A DNA stretch of 61,408 bases from Paenibacillus koleovorans NBRC 103111 (GCF_004000845.1 NZ_BIMA01000036.1:1-61408), one strand, 5' to 3'. Counted from the stretch's first letter, positions 44,027 to 54,418 are shown. The notes: generated by a model from the sequence alone, not told the origin. Numbers and translations: made by a program.

Positions 44027-47000
44027 TCAAGTACGAGTCGATTGCGAAACCCTGCGCCTGACAATGTGCTGAGGCGGCATAGGAATTCCGGCAGGCCATA
44101 GCTCATACGCATCACAATAACGATCGCCAGTAGTATGAAAATGTTCAGGCGAGTACGCATTGCTCTGAGCTGGCTTCATATGAAGCGGCCCGAATGTATT
44201 GCGTCGTGACAGGAAAAGCTGGAGCTCGAACTGGTCCTTAGAAAGCATAGGGAGCGTAATGTTGGCTTCATACGGCATCCACGGCATCGATTGAGCTTCT
44301 CCATTCCCATAGACGACCTTTGCGCAAGCGCCGTTAATCGCCTGAAGTCGCAACAGATGGACATCCGTATTCCCGTTCTCATCGCCCCATAAGCGCCGTT
44401 CATCCGCATCGAGTTGGAATGCAATCATCCCTCCATAAAAAGGGAGACCCTGCTCAGCCAAGTCACCGATTCCCATTCTCTCCGGGAGAGCAACGATCTG
44501 CTTTTCCGTGCTTTTCAGCTTAACGCCGAAATCTCCTAAAATATAGACGACTTCCAAGTCAACGCGTTCATGGAAAGCCGTTTCCAGCACAATTCGGTTC
44601 TCGCCTTCACGCAACATGGAAGCTGGCAAAGGGAGTAGTCGAAAACAAGGGTCCACCCACTCTCCTGGAACCGGGACATTCGGCAAAGGGACATCGTTCA
44701 CGAAAAGTGTGAAACGCTCTGGATGCTCCATCGCCAGATGCCAGTGTCTATCCGTTGTGAACGAGTCGAGATGAAACCGAAAGGCGAGGGAAATGCGACC
44801 TAGCGGCTCGCTCGGCCATTCACCGTTTGCAAGGGCGTACCACGGCTGGATCATCTTGTTGTTGCGCCATTCCACCTTGAAATGATCTCGCACCGCTCGA
44901 TCCACTTTAAGAATATCATCCTCATCCTGCCAATCACCGTCATCGATCCGGTATGCCGCTCGATCAAGCACACATACATTCGACTCGCTCAATCGATACG
45001 CAAACGGGCCGGTCCAGTCTCCTGCAACGGTCTCTTCAAAAGATTCCTGAAGCGGAACCGCGTCATCGGGAAGTGCTCGAACGAAATATAGCTGTTCTCC
45101 CGAAGGAGGGAACTCCGCAAGGAGCTCCAGACCTTCTACCGTCTCGACAGCCGGCACTCGAACTCGCTCCCCTGTCAACACGTTCCATTGTTCCGCAATG
45201 CCCCTTATGTTCTTCAACCGTAAACGTACGTTTCGCAGCCAATGGCTACGATCCGTATTTTGAAACATCACCAGATAACCACCATCAACCATACGAATTT
45301 GGCAGTAAATGTCCCGAACCGGTTCATCCGTCCCACTATCTGTAGCTTCCGCGAGCACTCGAAGCGAAGTTGAGCAGGCATCCACTACAGCCGCCTCACT
45401 CCATTCCACGGCAAGGGTGCGTCCCAATGTATGCCGAGCGGCTTGCGAAGGCAGTGCATCCACATAGGTCGGCGCGGTTCCGGCGACAACGACACGGCCT
45501 CCCGCTTGCAGGAAAGCATCCAATAGTTGCAGCGTAGAAGTGCGGATGGTGAGCATACCTGCAACGATAACGACACGGTATGTCGATTCCCCGATTCGAA
45601 GCTCAGGTTCGCCGGAATCGTTCACCTCTACGGACCCGTACCGTGACAGATGATGTTCGTCTCCGTAATCGAAATCGATCTGCGAGCTCGACAGCCATTG
45701 AAACAAGTCCTTGTACTGTCGTTCGACTTCAATGACCTCGGGTGATTTAGGCACAAGCATGGAGGACCACCCACTGTATACTTGGCACCAAACGCTCTCG
45801 ACGGGATTCAGTACCAATACGTCGCAAACCGCATTCCCTTCCGACATGGCAACCGCCATACGCGAGAAGTACGTCTCCACCTTCTCATACTCCTGCCACC
45901 AAGAGCATTGCGGCCCGATCGTTCCCGGGAAATCGCGTTTCGCCTCGCCCTCCATCGAGTACCAAGCGAGATGGTGACTTCGAGCATTGATCCCGAATAA
46001 CGCCTGCCAATCTCCGACTGCCTTGTGCCCCTGGAACGACATCTGCCAGCCGGTTGCCCCGTACAGCTCGGAGAACAGCCACTTCTTCCCGAATTGTCGA
46101 GCTACAGATGACAGCTGCTTGGCAATCCAATAGCAGCGATTCGCTTCCGTGAGCACGTCGATCCCCGGATCATCCATATATTCGTAATAGCGCATGACCG
46201 AACCGGACATCGCCGTCTGGGCCGTCAGCGAATCTTCATGCAGGACGTGGCCGGTCAAACGAAGACCGTGTTTCCTGCACCAATCCTGCATCGGCACGGC
46301 AAAATTGTCGAGAAACATCATCTGCAGCAGTTCAACGTAATGCCATTTCACCTGGGAAACAACGTTACCGTCCAACCGATAGAACAGCTCCGGCAAATGC
46401 GGAATCAAATCATAGCCGAATGCGCTGCGGAACCGGTCGAACAGATCATAAGTCCAAGGTACGTGTCGTTCCTTGTCAGGATTAAGAATCCCAAACCCGT
46501 CCAGCAACGAACCTCTGTGCGGCTCATCCGTAAAAATCCCTTGGATATGGCTGCCGAACAAATCTCCGCACGCCTCGTTATACTTGTCATGGGTCAATGC
46601 CAGAAAACGATCCGTCGCTTCCCGATTGAGGGTATCCAGATAGGTCGAGCCGTTATAGAAGGAGCTCGTTTGCATTTCCGTCACGGTAAAAACAAGCACC
46701 ATACCATCCTGCGGCAGTTGTTCTGTAAAGCCTTTCTTCAATTGCACACAATGTCGGATATTAATGCCTTCCATCCGGCAATGAAACGCTGCAACGACAG
46801 CTTCCGTCCACTCAAAGGCGTCCGTTGCAATCGGGTCCGCCTTCATAAATTTCAACCGGTAACGCGGCTCCTCGGTCACTCTGCCCCCGGCCGTTCCGCT
46901 CGGCCAACGATCCTCGTCATAGAGCCAAGCTTCCATCCCGAGGCGTTTCGCTTCTTCCGCGCATTCACGGGTAAGCGCCATCCATTCTTCTCCCAAATAT

Positions 47001-47176
47001 TCGGTCTTCAGACCGACTCGGGAATGCATATAAAATCCGCCGAACCCCATTTCTTTGAACGCATGGATTTGCTTCAGCAGCTGATCCCGGTCCAGCTCAC
47101 CGTTCCATGACCAAAGCGGCTTGCCGCGGAATGTATTCGGGGGAGTTCGGAATCGTTCATACAGATCATGCTGCAT
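44027..47176 (-). CDS. GH106-like glycoside hydrolase
   Basis: 1049 residues. Begins with the family-typical FRTPPNTFRGKPLWSWNG and GFGGFYMHSRVGLKTEY; contains GIFTDEPHRG, a likely acid region, and SELYGATGWQMSFQGHKAVGD. The C-terminal 300 residues are beta-sandwich modules. GH106 members known so far cleave alpha-L-rhamnosides, e.g. in pectic rhamnogalacturonan or ulvan side chains. No signal peptide. It starts 17 bp after the sulfatase gene and ends 17 bp before the GH78 gene. Confidence 0.8.
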   Translation of the reverse strand: MQHDLYERFRTPPNTFRGKPLWSWNGELDRDQLLKQIHAFKEMGFGGFYMHSRVGLKTEYLGEEWMALTRECAEEAKRLGMEAWLYDEDRWPSGTAGGRVTEEPRYRLKFMKADPIATDAFEWTEAVVAAFHCRMEGINIRHCVQLKKGFTEQLPQDGMVLVFTVTEMQTSSFYNGSTYLDTLNREATDRFLALTHDKYNEACGDLFGSHIQGIFTDEPHRGSLLDGFGILNPDKERHVPWTYDLFDRFRSAFGYDLIPHLPELFYRLDGNVVSQVKWHYVELLQMMFLDNFAVPMQDWCRKHGLRLTGHVLHEDSLTAQTAMSGSVMRYYEYMDDPGIDVLTEANRCYWIAKQLSSVARQFGKKWLFSELYGATGWQMSFQGHKAVGDWQALFGINARSHHLAWYSMEGEAKRDFPGTIGPQCSWWQEYEKVETYFSRMAVAMSEGNAVCDVLVLNPVESVWCQVYSGWSSMLVPKSPEVIEVERQYKDLFQWLSSSQIDFDYGDEHHLSRYGSVEVNDSGEPELRIGESTYRVVIVAGMLTIRTSTLQLLDAFLQAGGRVVVAGTAPTYVDALPSQAARHTLGRTLAVEWSEAAVVDACSTSLRVLAEATDSGTDEPVRDIYCQIRMVDGGYLVMFQNTDRSHWLRNVRLRLKNIRGIAEQWNVLTGERVRVPAVETVEGLELLAEFPPSGEQLYFVRALPDDAVPLQESFEETVAGDWTGPFAYRLSESNVCVLDRAAYRIDDGDWQDEDDILKVDRAVRDHFKVEWRNNKMIQPWYALANGEWPSEPLGRISLAFRFHLDSFTTDRHWHLAMEHPERFTLFVNDVPLPNVPVPGEWVDPCFRLLPLPASMLREGENRIVLETAFHERVDLEVVYILGDFGVKLKSTEKQIVALPERMGIGDLAEQGLPFYGGMIAFQLDADERRLWGDENGNTDVHLLRLQAINGACAKVVYGNGEAQSMPWMPYEANITLPMLSKDQFELQLFLSRRNTFGPLHMKPAQSNAYSPEHFHTTGDRYCDAYELWPAGIPMPPQHIVRRRVSQSTRT

Positions 47177-47193
47177 CCTTGTTTTCCCCCTTC

Positions 47194-48579
47194 TTAGAGC
47201 TTCATCCCTTTCTGCAGCTGACGTTTCATCCAGGGATTCGCTACCATCGTATCGCCTTCATGCATCAGAATCTCGTAGAGTCGGTTTCGAAGCCGATCCA
47301 CAACATCCTTCATCTCTTCATGGCCGATCACATTGTTCAACTCCGAAGGATCGTCTTGCAGATCGTATAGCTCATCCACATCCGTAGGGTTCCAAACTAA
47401 TTTCCAACGTCCGTCCGTTATCATTCGTTGAATAAACAAACCGAACTGCTGCCCGTTGTAGGTAGAGACGATTTCCTTGCGCCATTCGGGCGGAGCGCCT
47501 TCTCGAAACAGCTGCATCAAAGATTGCCCTTGGAACTCACCCGGTGCAAACCCGGTCCATTCCGAAAGCGTCGGCGGGAGATCCAGCAAGTTATAAACCA
47601 TCTCTTCCCTCACCTGTCCGGAAGCGATGCCCTTTCCACGGATGATCAGAGGAACGTGAACCACATCCTGATACATGACGCAATGCTTATCCATCATCTT
47701 ATGGGCGCCGCACATGTCGCCATGATCGGCGGTGAAAATAATAAGCGTGTTGTTTCCCATTTCCGAATGATCCAAATAATCGACGATTTTCCCGATCGCC
47801 TCATCCATTTGGCTAATAAACGCATAATACAAGGCAACCGTCGGAGACCAATCCGGCCATTCGTAATTCTCCACACCCCAAGTGAGCAATTGCTGCTTCT
47901 GGATATATGGTTTGTTCGTAAAGGTATCGTCGAAATTGTCCCACTTCGGCACCGTGTTCGGATCGTACATCGAAGCGAAAGGCTCGCTTGGTCTGCACGG
48001 AAGATGCGGCTCGTCGAAATCCAATCGAATATGCCAAGGCACGGAGGGATTCCGTTCGTACTGCGCCATGAACGCTATCGTTCGATCCGCCATCCAATGC
48101 GTCCGGGCATCCTCTACCGGAACCGGATCCGTCTCGCCGAAAAATCCGTTCTTGTATTTAGCCGCTCCATAACGCTCATCCCGGAACCGCTTATAGTCCT
48201 GCAAGGAGACATAGTCTTCATAGCCGTAATGCGTCGGATCGAATGTGGGATGCACATGCCATTTGCCGAGATAGGCTGTCGCATAGCCGGTTTTCTGCAG
48301 CTCTCTGGGCCAAGAATACGAATCCGGTTGCAAAGCAGGAATGGGGGGACCCAGATCATAATTCCAGAGCGACCCGAAGGTTTCGGGTCGCCTGCCATTC
48401 AACAAGCTTTGCCTGGCCGGACAACATAAGGGAATATGCGTGTAAGCGTTAGAGAACCATGCGCCTTCGCCGGCCAGACGATCAATGTTCGGCGTGCGGA
48501 CAGGATATTTCCGACTGAATCCGATGCAATCATAGCGCAGCTGATCCGACACGATGAGCAGCACATTAGGTTTCTCCAT
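47194..48579 (-). CDS. Type I sulfatase (formylglycine type)
   Basis: 461 residues. N-terminal PNVLLIVSDQLRYD metal site and the maturation motif CxPxR seen as CCPARQSLLNG, whose first Cys is converted to formylglycine; IIFTADHGDMCGAHKMM supplies further metal ligands. Cytoplasmic (no signal peptide), so it acts on imported oligosaccharides. The needed formylglycine-generating enzyme is not in the window. GGAGG lies 6 bp upstream. Its presence between transporter and rhamnosidases means the glycan is probably sulfated. Confidence 0.9.
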   Translation of the reverse strand: MEKPNVLLIVSDQLRYDCIGFSRKYPVRTPNIDRLAGEGAWFSNAYTHIPLCCPARQSLLNGRRPETFGSLWNYDLGPPIPALQPDSYSWPRELQKTGYATAYLGKWHVHPTFDPTHYGYEDYVSLQDYKRFRDERYGAAKYKNGFFGETDPVPVEDARTHWMADRTIAFMAQYERNPSVPWHIRLDFDEPHLPCRPSEPFASMYDPNTVPKWDNFDDTFTNKPYIQKQQLLTWGVENYEWPDWSPTVALYYAFISQMDEAIGKIVDYLDHSEMGNNTLIIFTADHGDMCGAHKMMDKHCVMYQDVVHVPLIIRGKGIASGQVREEMVYNLLDLPPTLSEWTGFAPGEFQGQSLMQLFREGAPPEWRKEIVSTYNGQQFGLFIQRMITDGRWKLVWNPTDVDELYDLQDDPSELNNVIGHEEMKDVVDRLRNRLYEILMHEGDTMVANPWMKRQLQKGMKL

Positions 48580-48608
48580 CCTGATCCTCCGTCAAATAAG
48601 GTAGCTTC

Positions 48609-50600
48609 TTACTGAAACGTGAATTGCAATTCGCCTAATCCGATTTCAGATTTATAGATCTCAGGCGCCACCGGTTTCTCGGAAGTTGCAGCGACATATA
48701 GCGCGCGGAATGTGTCATTCCCCAAATACTCCAGTTGTCCCGTACCGTCTATCGTGGACAGGCCGAGGAAATACACGTTGCTGTTTGAAGCAGGCCCATT
48801 ACTGGTAGCTAACAGTGGGTATTGCCGCGTGGTATCGCGTACCCACACCAGTCCATCTCTCGACAGCTCAATGGTAGGATGCGTTTGATTCGTAATCGCG
48901 TTCTTGACGAATGAGATCCGGACGAATACTCGTCCTCCCGGAGCTTCATTCGCATAGCCGATCTGATTGCCCAGCTGCCCCATGCCTGTAGTCGCTTCGC
49001 GATCCAGCCAATCGAATGTGGTCGGATCGTCCGAACGAATTCTCACATGCGATTGAGCGACACTGTTCTCATAGTAGTACACGTACATCCACCAATTTTT
49101 GCCGTCGGGATCGTCCGGAACATAGACCATTTCCTGATGCGTCAGCTTGGTCGATGCCGGTAAAGTCAAATTGATGACAACGCCGCGATCGGTTTTTCTC
49201 GTCCAGCTTATTCCGTCGGTTGAAGTAGAGAGTCCGATTCGATCGGCCAATACTGTAGCCGTCTGACCCGTATCCACCGGCTGACCCGGGAAAATCTGAG
49301 ATTGCCAGAACATATAATAAGTGCCATTCACTTTAAGAACTTCCGGCTCCAGCGTATTGTCCGTCCACCAGTCATAGAAGCCTTCTTCTTCGCCCTTATA
49401 GAAGACCGGCCGCTCGAATTGGCGGAACCATTGATAGCCGTCAGGGGAGTAGGAATAGAGAACATGATCCCCGTCGTACACATTCACATTGTTCACGAGT
49501 ATCGGATCTCCATTCTGATCCACCGTCTTCCAACGTCCGCCGGTCCACATCCTATAGCCGGTCCCGTCCTTGATCAGATGAGCGGAATAATCGTATGCGC
49601 CGAATCCATCGGCGAATCTTGTTCGGAAATATAGATTCCCAGGAATAAATTCCACCAGATCCGCTGCTCCATCGCCATTGATTTGACCGATACGCGGGAT
49701 CGCCGAAGCATTGTTCCATGTGTGATACGATTTTAAGTGATACTCGCTTTTGGTACCAATCTCGGCTAATTTCGGTCCGAAGGTGCCGTCTCCTCTACCC
49801 ATGCGGAACGCAAATCCGGTCGAATGCGTGCTGCTGCGGTACAACCCGATATCGGCCAACCCGTCCTGATTCACATCGCCGATCACGATCTCCCCACCGA
49901 CAATCGTACCGTTCCAGCTTGTGCTCACCCCTGAGAGTGTTGGAAATTGCCCGCTGCCATCGCCGAACCATATATCAATGGAGCCCGTTGAACCCGTGTA
50001 GACCACAATGTCGGCATTCTTATCCCCATCTACGTCGCCGGCTACAATCTGACCGCCTGAAATCGGTACACCAGAGGCGACCGTCGTTCCACTGAATCCA
50101 CCGGCTCCATTGCCGTAGCTGATTGTGATATCGGCGCTGGAGCCAATAACCTTCACGCCAGCCAAATCAGCGTTCCCATCCCCATTGAAGTCTGCTGCGA
50201 CAAAGGCGCTATTTTTCCCGTCATTCCACAAAAAGGTGTTGGCGCTTCCGAAGGTGCCGTTCCCTAAACCGCGGAACCACTGGAGCTGACCGCTGACAAC
50301 ATTGTAATACAGCGCATCATCCAGTTGGTCGCCATCCACATCGGCAAGGCGAAAACGCATATTGCTGCTCCAGACGATACTCATTACATGGGCGGATTCA
50401 CTGCCGAAATCGAAGCCGTAGTTCGTAAAATCCCTATTCATCGCCTTCTGGTACCCGAGAAATTCACTTGTGTAATCCACCGACGTGAACCCCGTAAATC
50501 CGCCGTAGCTCACCGTTTCCGTAATCGGCGCAGCGGTGCTTGCCGTAGCGCCCCAAACCATGGACAATCCCAACACACCGATCAGCAGCTTCTTATTCAC
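48609..50600 (-). CDS. Secreted FG-GAP repeat and GH43-like propeller protein
   Basis: 663 residues starting with GTG 50600 (GAGGAG, 9 bp spacing). Signal peptide 1-23 (MNKKLLIGVLGLSMVWGATA). Residues 80-315 hold FG-GAP/VCBS repeats with calcium-binding DVDGDQLDD, DFNGDGNADL, DVDGDKNADI and DVNQDGLADI loops. Residues 325-655 look like a five-bladed GH43-type propeller (TLEPEVLKVNGTYYMFWQS, IGLSTSTDGISWTRK, HQEMVYVPDDPDGKNWWMYV). It is the only clearly secreted enzyme-like protein of the operon and may release oligosaccharides for uptake. Catalytic acids not assigned. Confidence 0.7.
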   Translation of the reverse strand: MNKKLLIGVLGLSMVWGATASTAAPITETVSYGGFTGFTSVDYTSEFLGYQKAMNRDFTNYGFDFGSESAHVMSIVWSSNMRFRLADVDGDQLDDALYYNVVSGQLQWFRGLGNGTFGSANTFLWNDGKNSAFVAADFNGDGNADLAGVKVIGSSADITISYGNGAGGFSGTTVASGVPISGGQIVAGDVDGDKNADIVVYTGSTGSIDIWFGDGSGQFPTLSGVSTSWNGTIVGGEIVIGDVNQDGLADIGLYRSSTHSTGFAFRMGRGDGTFGPKLAEIGTKSEYHLKSYHTWNNASAIPRIGQINGDGAADLVEFIPGNLYFRTRFADGFGAYDYSAHLIKDGTGYRMWTGGRWKTVDQNGDPILVNNVNVYDGDHVLYSYSPDGYQWFRQFERPVFYKGEEEGFYDWWTDNTLEPEVLKVNGTYYMFWQSQIFPGQPVDTGQTATVLADRIGLSTSTDGISWTRKTDRGVVINLTLPASTKLTHQEMVYVPDDPDGKNWWMYVYYYENSVAQSHVRIRSDDPTTFDWLDREATTGMGQLGNQIGYANEAPGGRVFVRISFVKNAITNQTHPTIELSRDGLVWVRDTTRQYPLLATSNGPASNSNVYFLGLSTIDGTGQLEYLGNDTFRALYVAATSEKPVAPEIYKSEIGLGELQFTFQ

Positions 50601-50642
50601 AGCAGCCAGCTCCTCTCGTAATCTTTCGAAATGCGTTCGAAA

Positions 50643-52274
50643 TTATTTACTTGCCGACTTCCAACGATCGTAAGCTTTTTGATAGAGCTCCACATACTGT
50701 TTCACTTTCATCTTCTCGAGCATCGCGACATATTCACTCCATTTACTATCCAGCGACGCATCACCGACAATGAATTTACCCGACATCTCGTTGACATACG
50801 TTGTCAGATCGGTCTCCAGCACCTTCAATTGCTGCTGCTCCTCGAGCGTGAAGTAAGTTAATGGGAAGCTGTCTCTGGCGACCGGCTCGAGCTTCTTCTT
50901 GGTTTCCGTATCGATATGGTAGTTCAGCGGGTTTGTTTCTTGCAGCTTATACTGGTTCAATTTGAAAATAGGCTCATTGACGCGAGGTATGAATGTTCCT
51001 GCATTTGGAGAAATCGTCCCCCGGAATTCGGCAGGATTCGCTCCGTCCGGAACCAACGCCTTCAATCCTTGCCCGTTGTCGATATACTCGAAATGTTTGC
51101 CTTCCATCCCTTGCGAGACGAGCATCGACCCCTCTTTGCTATACAGATAGTCCACCCAACGAATAGTCGCTTCCGGGTTCGGATTGCTGGAAGTAATGGC
51201 AAACGTGCCCTTCGTCAAATAGTTGTTTCGAACCGAAAACGCCTTCTGATTGACTGCGGACGTAAGAGGCGGCAGGATGTTGAAGTCTTTGTCCAGATTA
51301 TTGCCGACGACCTGGAATGGACCGCCTGCGGCAACAACACCGATTCGATTGGCATTGCCTTTCGCATTTTTTTGCTGGACCGTCTGAGAATACCCTTCCT
51401 TATCCAACAAGCCTTCTGCATAGAGCCGATTCATGAAAGTTAAGTACGCTTTGTATTGGGATTCGTACGGCGCGAAGCGCACTTTATCTTGATCTACTGT
51501 CAAATTGCCTGTAAACCCGAAAGCATTTTGCAGTACCGATTGAATATCGGGTACGCCATTGGCCGCGACCAGATGGAACGACATAGGAATTTCGTCCGGT
51601 TTGCCGTTTTTGTTCGGATCCCCATCCTTGAACGCCTTCAAGACGGCAATCAATTCGTCCGTAGTTTTGGGCATGGTCAAATTCAGGTTCTTCAACCAAG
51701 TTTCATTGATCCACAACTTGGGATAAACACCGAAAGCGCCAGGGGCGTCGATAAACGGCAACGAATAAATATGCCCGTCCGGTGTCGTAATATTGCGGCG
51801 TATATCGGGACTATCTGCCAGCAGCTTCTGCAGGTTCGGCGCATACTCCGCAATCAGCTTCTCGAGCGGGATCAATTGACCTTGACCACCGAATAAGATT
51901 TCATCCTCCGGTAGCAGATTCGCTCCGAACAGCACATCCGGCAAGCTTCCGCTGGCAAACTTCAATCGCAGCTTTTCCTTGTAGCTCTCGGCTGCAGGGG
52001 TATCAAATTCGAAATTGATGTTCGTTTGTTTCGCTATTTCTTTAAAAAACGCCATTTCTCCCCACACCAGCTGGTTGGCTGTTTTGGCCCCCATCATTTT
52101 GAGGGTGATCGGCTTGGTTACAATCGGAAATCCCGTTTTGTTCAAATTTTCCGGAAGCGTTTCCTTTGTTTGTTCCGGTTCGGTTGCCTTCTTCGTCGTA
52201 TCGCTGCATGCGGCTAGGACGGATGCTGCCAGCATCGTCGCCAAGATGGTCGGAAGCCAAGTTTTCTTTTTCAT
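50643..52274 (-). CDS. Sugar ABC transporter lipoprotein (LplA-type)
   Basis: 543 residues. Lipobox LAASVLAAC at residues 14-22; the rest is a large periplasmic-binding-type fold of the LplA/YtcQ class used for oligosaccharides (LPDVLFGANLLPEDEI; DGHIYSLPFIDAPGAFGVYP). AGGAG 7 bp before ATG. It sits directly after two permease genes and feeds them. The ATPase is missing here, as usual for this class, which shares an MsmX-type ATPase encoded elsewhere. Confidence 0.9.
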   Translation of the reverse strand: MKKKTWLPTILATMLAASVLAACSDTTKKATEPEQTKETLPENLNKTGFPIVTKPITLKMMGAKTANQLVWGEMAFFKEIAKQTNINFEFDTPAAESYKEKLRLKFASGSLPDVLFGANLLPEDEILFGGQGQLIPLEKLIAEYAPNLQKLLADSPDIRRNITTPDGHIYSLPFIDAPGAFGVYPKLWINETWLKNLNLTMPKTTDELIAVLKAFKDGDPNKNGKPDEIPMSFHLVAANGVPDIQSVLQNAFGFTGNLTVDQDKVRFAPYESQYKAYLTFMNRLYAEGLLDKEGYSQTVQQKNAKGNANRIGVVAAGGPFQVVGNNLDKDFNILPPLTSAVNQKAFSVRNNYLTKGTFAITSSNPNPEATIRWVDYLYSKEGSMLVSQGMEGKHFEYIDNGQGLKALVPDGANPAEFRGTISPNAGTFIPRVNEPIFKLNQYKLQETNPLNYHIDTETKKKLEPVARDSFPLTYFTLEEQQQLKVLETDLTTYVNEMSGKFIVGDASLDSKWSEYVAMLEKMKVKQYVELYQKAYDRWKSASK

Positions 52275-52325
52275 AGGTAGACTCCTCTTTTTTCAATAGA
52301 ATCGCTGTATGTTCTCTGTTTTGCC

Positions 52326-53216
52326 TTACCCTTTCAACGAGCCGATGAGCACCCCTTTTACGAAGAAGCGCTGGAGAAACGGATATACGATTAATAACGG
52401 CAAAGCGGACACAATCATCACCGCGTATTTCAGAATGTCCGATATTCTGGCTTGCTCCGCCAAGGTGTCCAACTGATCCCCGCTCATGAGCATAGCGGTA
52501 TTCATCTCCTGTAGAATCAAGATTTCTCTTAGAATGAGTTGAAGCGGGAATAGCTCTCGATCGGATAAATACATCATCGCCGCAAAATATTGATTCCACA
52601 ACCCCACCGCATGAAACAAGGACATGACGGCAATAATCGGACCGGCCAGCGGCAAGGCGATGCGAAAGAACACGCCGAACAGATGACAACCGTCTATTTC
52701 TGCAGCCTCTTGCAGCTCATGCGGGATGTTCATGGTGAAGAAGGTTCGGGTTACGATAATGGACCAAATCCCGATCGCATTAGGTAGAACAATCGACAAC
52801 CAACTGTCCATCATCCCCAGATTTTTGATTAATAAATAGTTTGGGATGAGACCGCCGTTAAAAAACATGGTCACCAGCAGAAAGACCAGGATGACGCTTC
52901 GGCCTCTCATATCCTTGCGCGACAGGGCAAACGCACATGGAAGCAAAATCGCAAGATGGATAGCTGTGCCCAAGAGCGTATACAGGATCGTATTTCGGAA
53001 TCCCATCCAAATTTCCGTGTTTTGGAGCACCCTAGCATAACCTTCGAACGTGATGCCTTTTGGCCAAAGCCACATTTGTCCCGAATTGACAGCCATTGGA
53101 TCGCTGATCGATGCGCTTACAATATAGACCAACGGATACAAGACCACTCCCAGCATAAGCAACGTGAAGGCAAAATTGAAGGTTACAAACATTTTGTCTG
53201 ACAAGCTCCGGTTCAT
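52326..53216 (-). CDS. Sugar ABC permease, LplC/MalG type
   Basis: 296 residues, six membrane helices. The EAA loop that docks the ATPase is visible as LQEAAEIDGCHLFGVFFRIA. Start preceded by AGAGGTGA. Partner of the permease 10 bp upstream. Confidence 0.9.
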   Translation of the reverse strand: MNRSLSDKMFVTFNFAFTLLMLGVVLYPLVYIVSASISDPMAVNSGQMWLWPKGITFEGYARVLQNTEIWMGFRNTILYTLLGTAIHLAILLPCAFALSRKDMRGRSVILVFLLVTMFFNGGLIPNYLLIKNLGMMDSWLSIVLPNAIGIWSIIVTRTFFTMNIPHELQEAAEIDGCHLFGVFFRIALPLAGPIIAVMSLFHAVGLWNQYFAAMMYLSDRELFPLQLILREILILQEMNTAMLMSGDQLDTLAEQARISDILKYAVMIVSALPLLIVYPFLQRFFVKGVLIGSLKG

Positions 53217-53226
53217 TCGCTCACCT

Positions 53227-54132
53227 CTATAACAGGCTTGTGCTGCTGAATTTACGTGCGATCTGGTTGACAGTCAGCAGCAGGATCAGATTGATGACCG
53301 AATTAAACAGACCTACCGCACTCGAAAAGCTGTATTGCCCTTCCATGAGTCCGCTTCGATACACATACGTTTGAATGACGTCGGAGGCTTCCAGATTCAA
53401 GGAATTTTGCAGCAAGTAGACGCGTTCGAAGCCAATCGACATGAAGCTGCCGGTGTTGAGAATCAACAGGATAATAATGGTCGGCATAATGCCGGGGATA
53501 TTGATGTGCCAGATGCGTTGAAGCCGGCTCGCCCCATCGACGGTCGCCGCCTCGTGTAGCTCGGGATTAATCCCGGTCAAGGCCGCCAAATAAATAATGG
53601 CCCCCCACCCTAGGTTCTGCCATTCGCCCGACAGCACGAAAATACTCTTAAACCATTCGGACTCGGTCATGAATGAAATCGCATCTCCGCCGAGCCAGCC
53701 CACGAATTTGTTCACAATGCCTGTAGACGGGCTTAAGAAAGCAATGATCATCCCGCTCATCACAACAACCGAGATAAAATGAGGCGCATACGTAACGGTT
53801 TGTACGGTTTTCTTATACCAGCCATTCGATAGTTCGTTCAAGGACAACGCCACTATGATCGATACCGGGAATAAAGCCAACTGATATAAACTGATGAGCA
53901 ACGTATTGCGGATCAATCGACCGAAATAGATGGACTGAAAAAACCGCTCGAAATGGGCAAATCCTACCCAATCGCTCCCCCAGATCCCTTTAGTAACTAC
54001 ATAATTTTTGAATGCGATCTGAACGCCGTACATGGGAACATACTGAAACACAATAAAATAAACAATCGCCGGCATTACCAAAATGTACAATGGCCAAGTC
54101 CGACTCCATCGTGATGCATGTATCTTCTTCAC
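53227..54132 (-). CDS. Sugar ABC permease, LplB type
   Basis: 301 residues if GTG 54132 is the start (giving KKIHASRWSRTWPLYILV); the frame stays open to 54267 with no better site, so the start is uncertain. Six helices; EAA loop as LHEAATVDGASRLQRIWHIN. First gene of the glycan operon, which runs for seven genes with gaps of 10-52 bp. Confidence 0.85.
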   Translation of the reverse strand: MKKIHASRWSRTWPLYILVMPAIVYFIVFQYVPMYGVQIAFKNYVVTKGIWGSDWVGFAHFERFFQSIYFGRLIRNTLLISLYQLALFPVSIIVALSLNELSNGWYKKTVQTVTYAPHFISVVVMSGMIIAFLSPSTGIVNKFVGWLGGDAISFMTESEWFKSIFVLSGEWQNLGWGAIIYLAALTGINPELHEAATVDGASRLQRIWHINIPGIMPTIIILLILNTGSFMSIGFERVYLLQNSLNLEASDVIQTYVYRSGLMEGQYSFSSAVGLFNSVINLILLLTVNQIARKFSSTSLL

Positions 54133-54293
54133 CCCCTTCTTGTTGTGGCGCCCGTTCTTCACCCGAAGTATATACAGCCCGAGCCATACGCGTAAATATA
54201 CCGTTCTTTTGCGAATGTTCCGTTGGTTACATGCCGGTTTCGGGGATGTTCCGGAGATCAAGTACACTGTCGAAAGAGTCCTGTTGGTGCGTA

Positions 54294-54418
54294 GAGAGGG
54301 CAGGCAGAGGGGCTCCGGTCGCTGTTGTAATCCTGGCCCTTGATGGAATAGGAGTAGTGGTTAGGCCACGATTACAAAGGCGAACGCTTCGCTCCTCCAC
54401 TCCCTCTGCCCGCCCTCT
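54294..54418. repeat. Long imperfect inverted repeat
   Basis: Arms AGAGGGCAGGCAGAGG and CCCTCTGCCCGCCCTCT with an inner GTAATC/GATTAC pair. Confidence 0.6.

Noticed and set aside
38249-54132. Ulvan as the definite substrate of the glycan locus
   Set aside because: Sulfatase and rhamnosidases fit, but no ulvan lyase family was recognised, so the substrate is left open.
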